From assembly GCA_035308525.1 (NCBI GenBank), contig DATGGM010000030.1:55746-119745 (forward strand): a stretch of 64,000 bases of DNA, read 5' to 3'. The stretch is from Bog-159 sp035308525 (GTDB lineage Bacteria > Acidobacteriota > Terriglobia > Bryobacterales > Bryobacteraceae). The first letter of the stretch is position 1, and each line of letters opens with the position of its first letter. Positions 62,185-64,000 of the stretch are shown here, one piece after another. Position numbers and translations under genes: made by a program. Below the pieces are notes generated by a model, which saw only the letters and a program-made list of their open reading frames with translations, was not told where the DNA came from and ran no database searches.

Positions 62185-64000
62185 TTATTCATAGCGCAAC
62201 GCGATCGTAGGGTCGATCCGGCTGGCGCGGCGCGCGGGTATGTAACACGCGAGCAGCGTAACAGCCGCCAGGATGGCAGCCATCACCAGAAACGTGGCGA
62301 CATCGAGCGAACTAACACCAAATAGCAGGCCGGAAAGAAAGCGAGTGAGCGCGAAGGCGCCCAACGCGCCGGCCGCTGTTCCGGCAACCGCAATCCGCAG
62401 GCCGCTGGCGCAGACCAGACGCAGCACGTGTGCGGTGCGCGCTCCCAGGGCCATGCGGATGCCGATCTCGGCGGTGCGTTGCGCCACGGCATAGGAAATG
62501 ACGCCATAGATTCCGAGCGCCGCAAGTATCAAAGACAGGGAGGAAAACAACGTCATCACCACCGTGAGAAATCGCGGCCGCGAAACGGCACGCGACATCA
62601 CGTCCTCCATGGCGCGGAGACCGGAGATGGGGATGGTGGGATCGAGCGCGCGAACCTGTGCCCGCACCGGAGTGGCCAGCGACATGGGGTCGCCTTTGGT
62701 GCGGATTAGCAGGGAGGCGCCGGAAACGAAGTTATTCGTCACCGTGGCGATGGTGGAGGTCTGCTGATAGGGAATATAGAGCTCGGTGCCGCTCGGCTGA
62801 TCGAGGCCGTTGTTCTTGACATCGGCGACTACGCCCACAATGGTATGCCATTGCGAGCCGGGGCCGTAGTCGGTCTTCACGCGGTGCCCGATGGCGCTTT
62901 CGCGGAGCCAGAAGGCCCGCGCCATCGTCTGATTAATGACCGCGACGGGCGGTGCGCCCTGCCCATCGCCGGAGTTGAGGAGGCGCCCTTCGAGCAGCCG
63001 GGCGGCAATCGTCCGGAAGTAGCCGGAGTCCACGAAGTTCCAATAATCGATGGTGGGCGGGAAGCCGTCGGGACCGTTCGGCACGCCGTCGATCGGCGTA
63101 GTATTCGCGTTGATGCGGCGAATGGGCGGGAGACCGGTCGCCAGCGTGGCGGATTCTACGCCGGGAAGCGCATTGACGCGCGACAGGAGCGCAGCCCAGA
63201 AACCGTGGGCGCGTGCCTCGGTAGTGTAGCTGGCCGCAGGCAGCGATACCTGCAGGGTCAGCAGCCGGTCCGGGTTGATACCGGATTTCACCTCCTGCAA
63301 TTTCCAGAAAGCCTTCACCATGAGACCCGAGCCGATCAGGAGAACCAGCGCCAGAGCCAATTCGGAACCCACCAGAACCGCGCGGAAACGGTTGGCCGCC
63401 GCGGAACTGGTGGCGCGCCCGGCCGCGGATTTGAGGATCTCGAGCAACCCGGAGGGGCGTAAGTGAAGAATCGGCGCCAAGCCGAATGCCACTCCGGTAG
63501 CGAGCGCCAGCGCCAGCGCGAACAGCAGCACGCGCCAGTCGATCCCGATCTCATCCGCGCGCGGTATGTTGCCGGCATTGCCGGCGGCCAGCACGCGCAG
63601 ACCGCCCAATGCCAGGAGCACTCCGAAAAGCCCTCCGGCCGCCGACAGCAGGATGCCCTCCACCACAAACTGGCAAAGCAGCTTGGCCAGGCTCGCGCCG
63701 ATAGCGGCGCGCACGGCAATCTCGCGACGCCGGGCCTCGGAGCGGGCCAGCAACAGGTTGGCGACGTTCACGCAGGCGATCAGGAGCACGAATGCCACCG
63801 CACCCAGCAGCACCAGCATCGCCGGGCGGACGTTGCGTACAATCTCGTCCTGGAAGCCAGCGAGCACGATAGGATGCAGAACCGGATCGAACGGATGTTG
63901 CTGGCGAGTCAGGATCCGGCTGGAATGAATTTCGTAGCGGTGCATTTCAGACTGGGCCCGCGCCATGGAAACGCCGGGACGGAGGCACGCCAGAATAGAG
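62185..64000 (-). CDS. Orphan MacB/FtsX-type permease (ADOP family), copy 3, 5' truncated by the window
   Basis: At least 604 codons are visible and the frame is open to the window edge (reading ILACLRPGVS before ATG 63966, which is internal). The visible part has the end of the first MacB_PCD domain, FtsX helices (PAMLVLLGAVAFVLLIACVN), the coupling segment ARSEARRREIAVRAAIGASL, and the second half with RTAEIGIRMALGARTAH and the C-terminal YIPARRASRIDPTIALRYE. It is the third such permease in the window. No ATPase is next to it. The true start lies beyond 64000. Confidence 0.9.
   Translation of the reverse strand, partial: SILACLRPGVSMARAQSEMHRYEIHSSRILTRQQHPFDPVLHPIVLAGFQDEIVRNVRPAMLVLLGAVAFVLLIACVNVANLLLARSEARRREIAVRAAIGASLAKLLCQFVVEGILLSAAGGLFGVLLALGGLRVLAAGNAGNIPRADEIGIDWRVLLFALALALATGVAFGLAPILHLRPSGLLEILKSAAGRATSSAAANRFRAVLVGSELALALVLLIGSGLMVKAFWKLQEVKSGINPDRLLTLQVSLPAASYTTEARAHGFWAALLSRVNALPGVESATLATGLPPIRRINANTTPIDGVPNGPDGFPPTIDYWNFVDSGYFRTIAARLLEGRLLNSGDGQGAPPVAVINQTMARAFWLRESAIGHRVKTDYGPGSQWHTIVGVVADVKNNGLDQPSGTELYIPYQQTSTIATVTNNFVSGASLLIRTKGDPMSLATPVRAQVRALDPTIPISGLRAMEDVMSRAVSRPRFLTVVMTLFSSLSLILAALGIYGVISYAVAQRTAEIGIRMALGARTAHVLRLVCASGLRIAVAGTAAGALGAFALTRFLSGLLFGVSSLDVATFLVMAAILAAVTLLACYIPARRASRIDPTIALRYE

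Overview
The window is a GC-rich, gene-dense bacterial chromosome segment. Three large MacB/FtsX-type permeases of the 'acidobacterial duplicated orphan permease' kind, a VWFA-related protein, a DUF2934 protein, a sigma factor/serine-threonine kinase pair and planctomycete-like cytochrome c/WD40 and PPC-domain proteins together point to Acidobacteriota, most likely the Solibacter/Bryobacterales side. This assignment is an inference from gene families; there is no rRNA in the window.

Layout. 0-9 kb: the end of an ABC ATPase and its permease, two secreted or exported alpha/beta hydrolases, a PD40/TolB-type propeller, a B12-binding radical SAM protein, a small membrane protein, and a sigma factor (apparently frameshifted) overlapping a Ser/Thr kinase. 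9-12 kb: a tight redox run (ferredoxin, STAS protein, CoA-disulfide-reductase-like flavoprotein, Rieske protein) running into mutM. 12-16 kb: a secretin-like protein, an MscS channel, a START-like exported protein and lexA. 16-22 kb: a translationally coupled envelope operon, nfeD-slipin-SPOR-lipA-lnt. 22-25 kb: a chemotaxis receptor, a B3/B4-domain protein, a decayed gene and a small secreted protein. 25-29 kb: a very large secreted RCC1 protein with a structured leader and a terminator, then tRNA-Ala. 29-32 kb: a Lol-like set (lipoprotein, permease, ATPase). 32-38 kb: a leftward operon of cytochrome c/WD40, PPC protein, cupin isomerase and epimerase. 38-45 kb: an orphan permease, a VWFA protein, an arylsulfotransferase and small proteins. 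45-50 kb: two secreted squalene-cyclase-fold proteins and a CHASE4 histidine kinase. 50-55 kb: an orphan permease, aguB-aguA (agmatine to putrescine) and tRNA-Leu. 55-64 kb: an accessory-looking stretch with a receiver-domain fragment, a beta-lactamase-fold hydrolase, a half tRNA-Leu, comM, a YncE/phosphoesterase fusion, a comM 3' fragment and a third orphan permease cut by the window end.

The most unusual structure is an interspersed family of ~97-bp long palindromes, eight copies at four loci (37.8, 42.2, 45.1-45.3 and 49.8-50.1 kb), three of them head-to-tail arrays and one read through the 5' end of the VWFA gene. Also notable are a 14-repeat RCC1 protein whose second seven repeats copy the first seven in order, a tRNA-Leu half-copy bounding 55.0-57.3 kb, and a comM fragment bounding 59.0-62.1 kb. 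No CRISPR array, integrase, IS transposase or recognisable dedicated defence system was seen.
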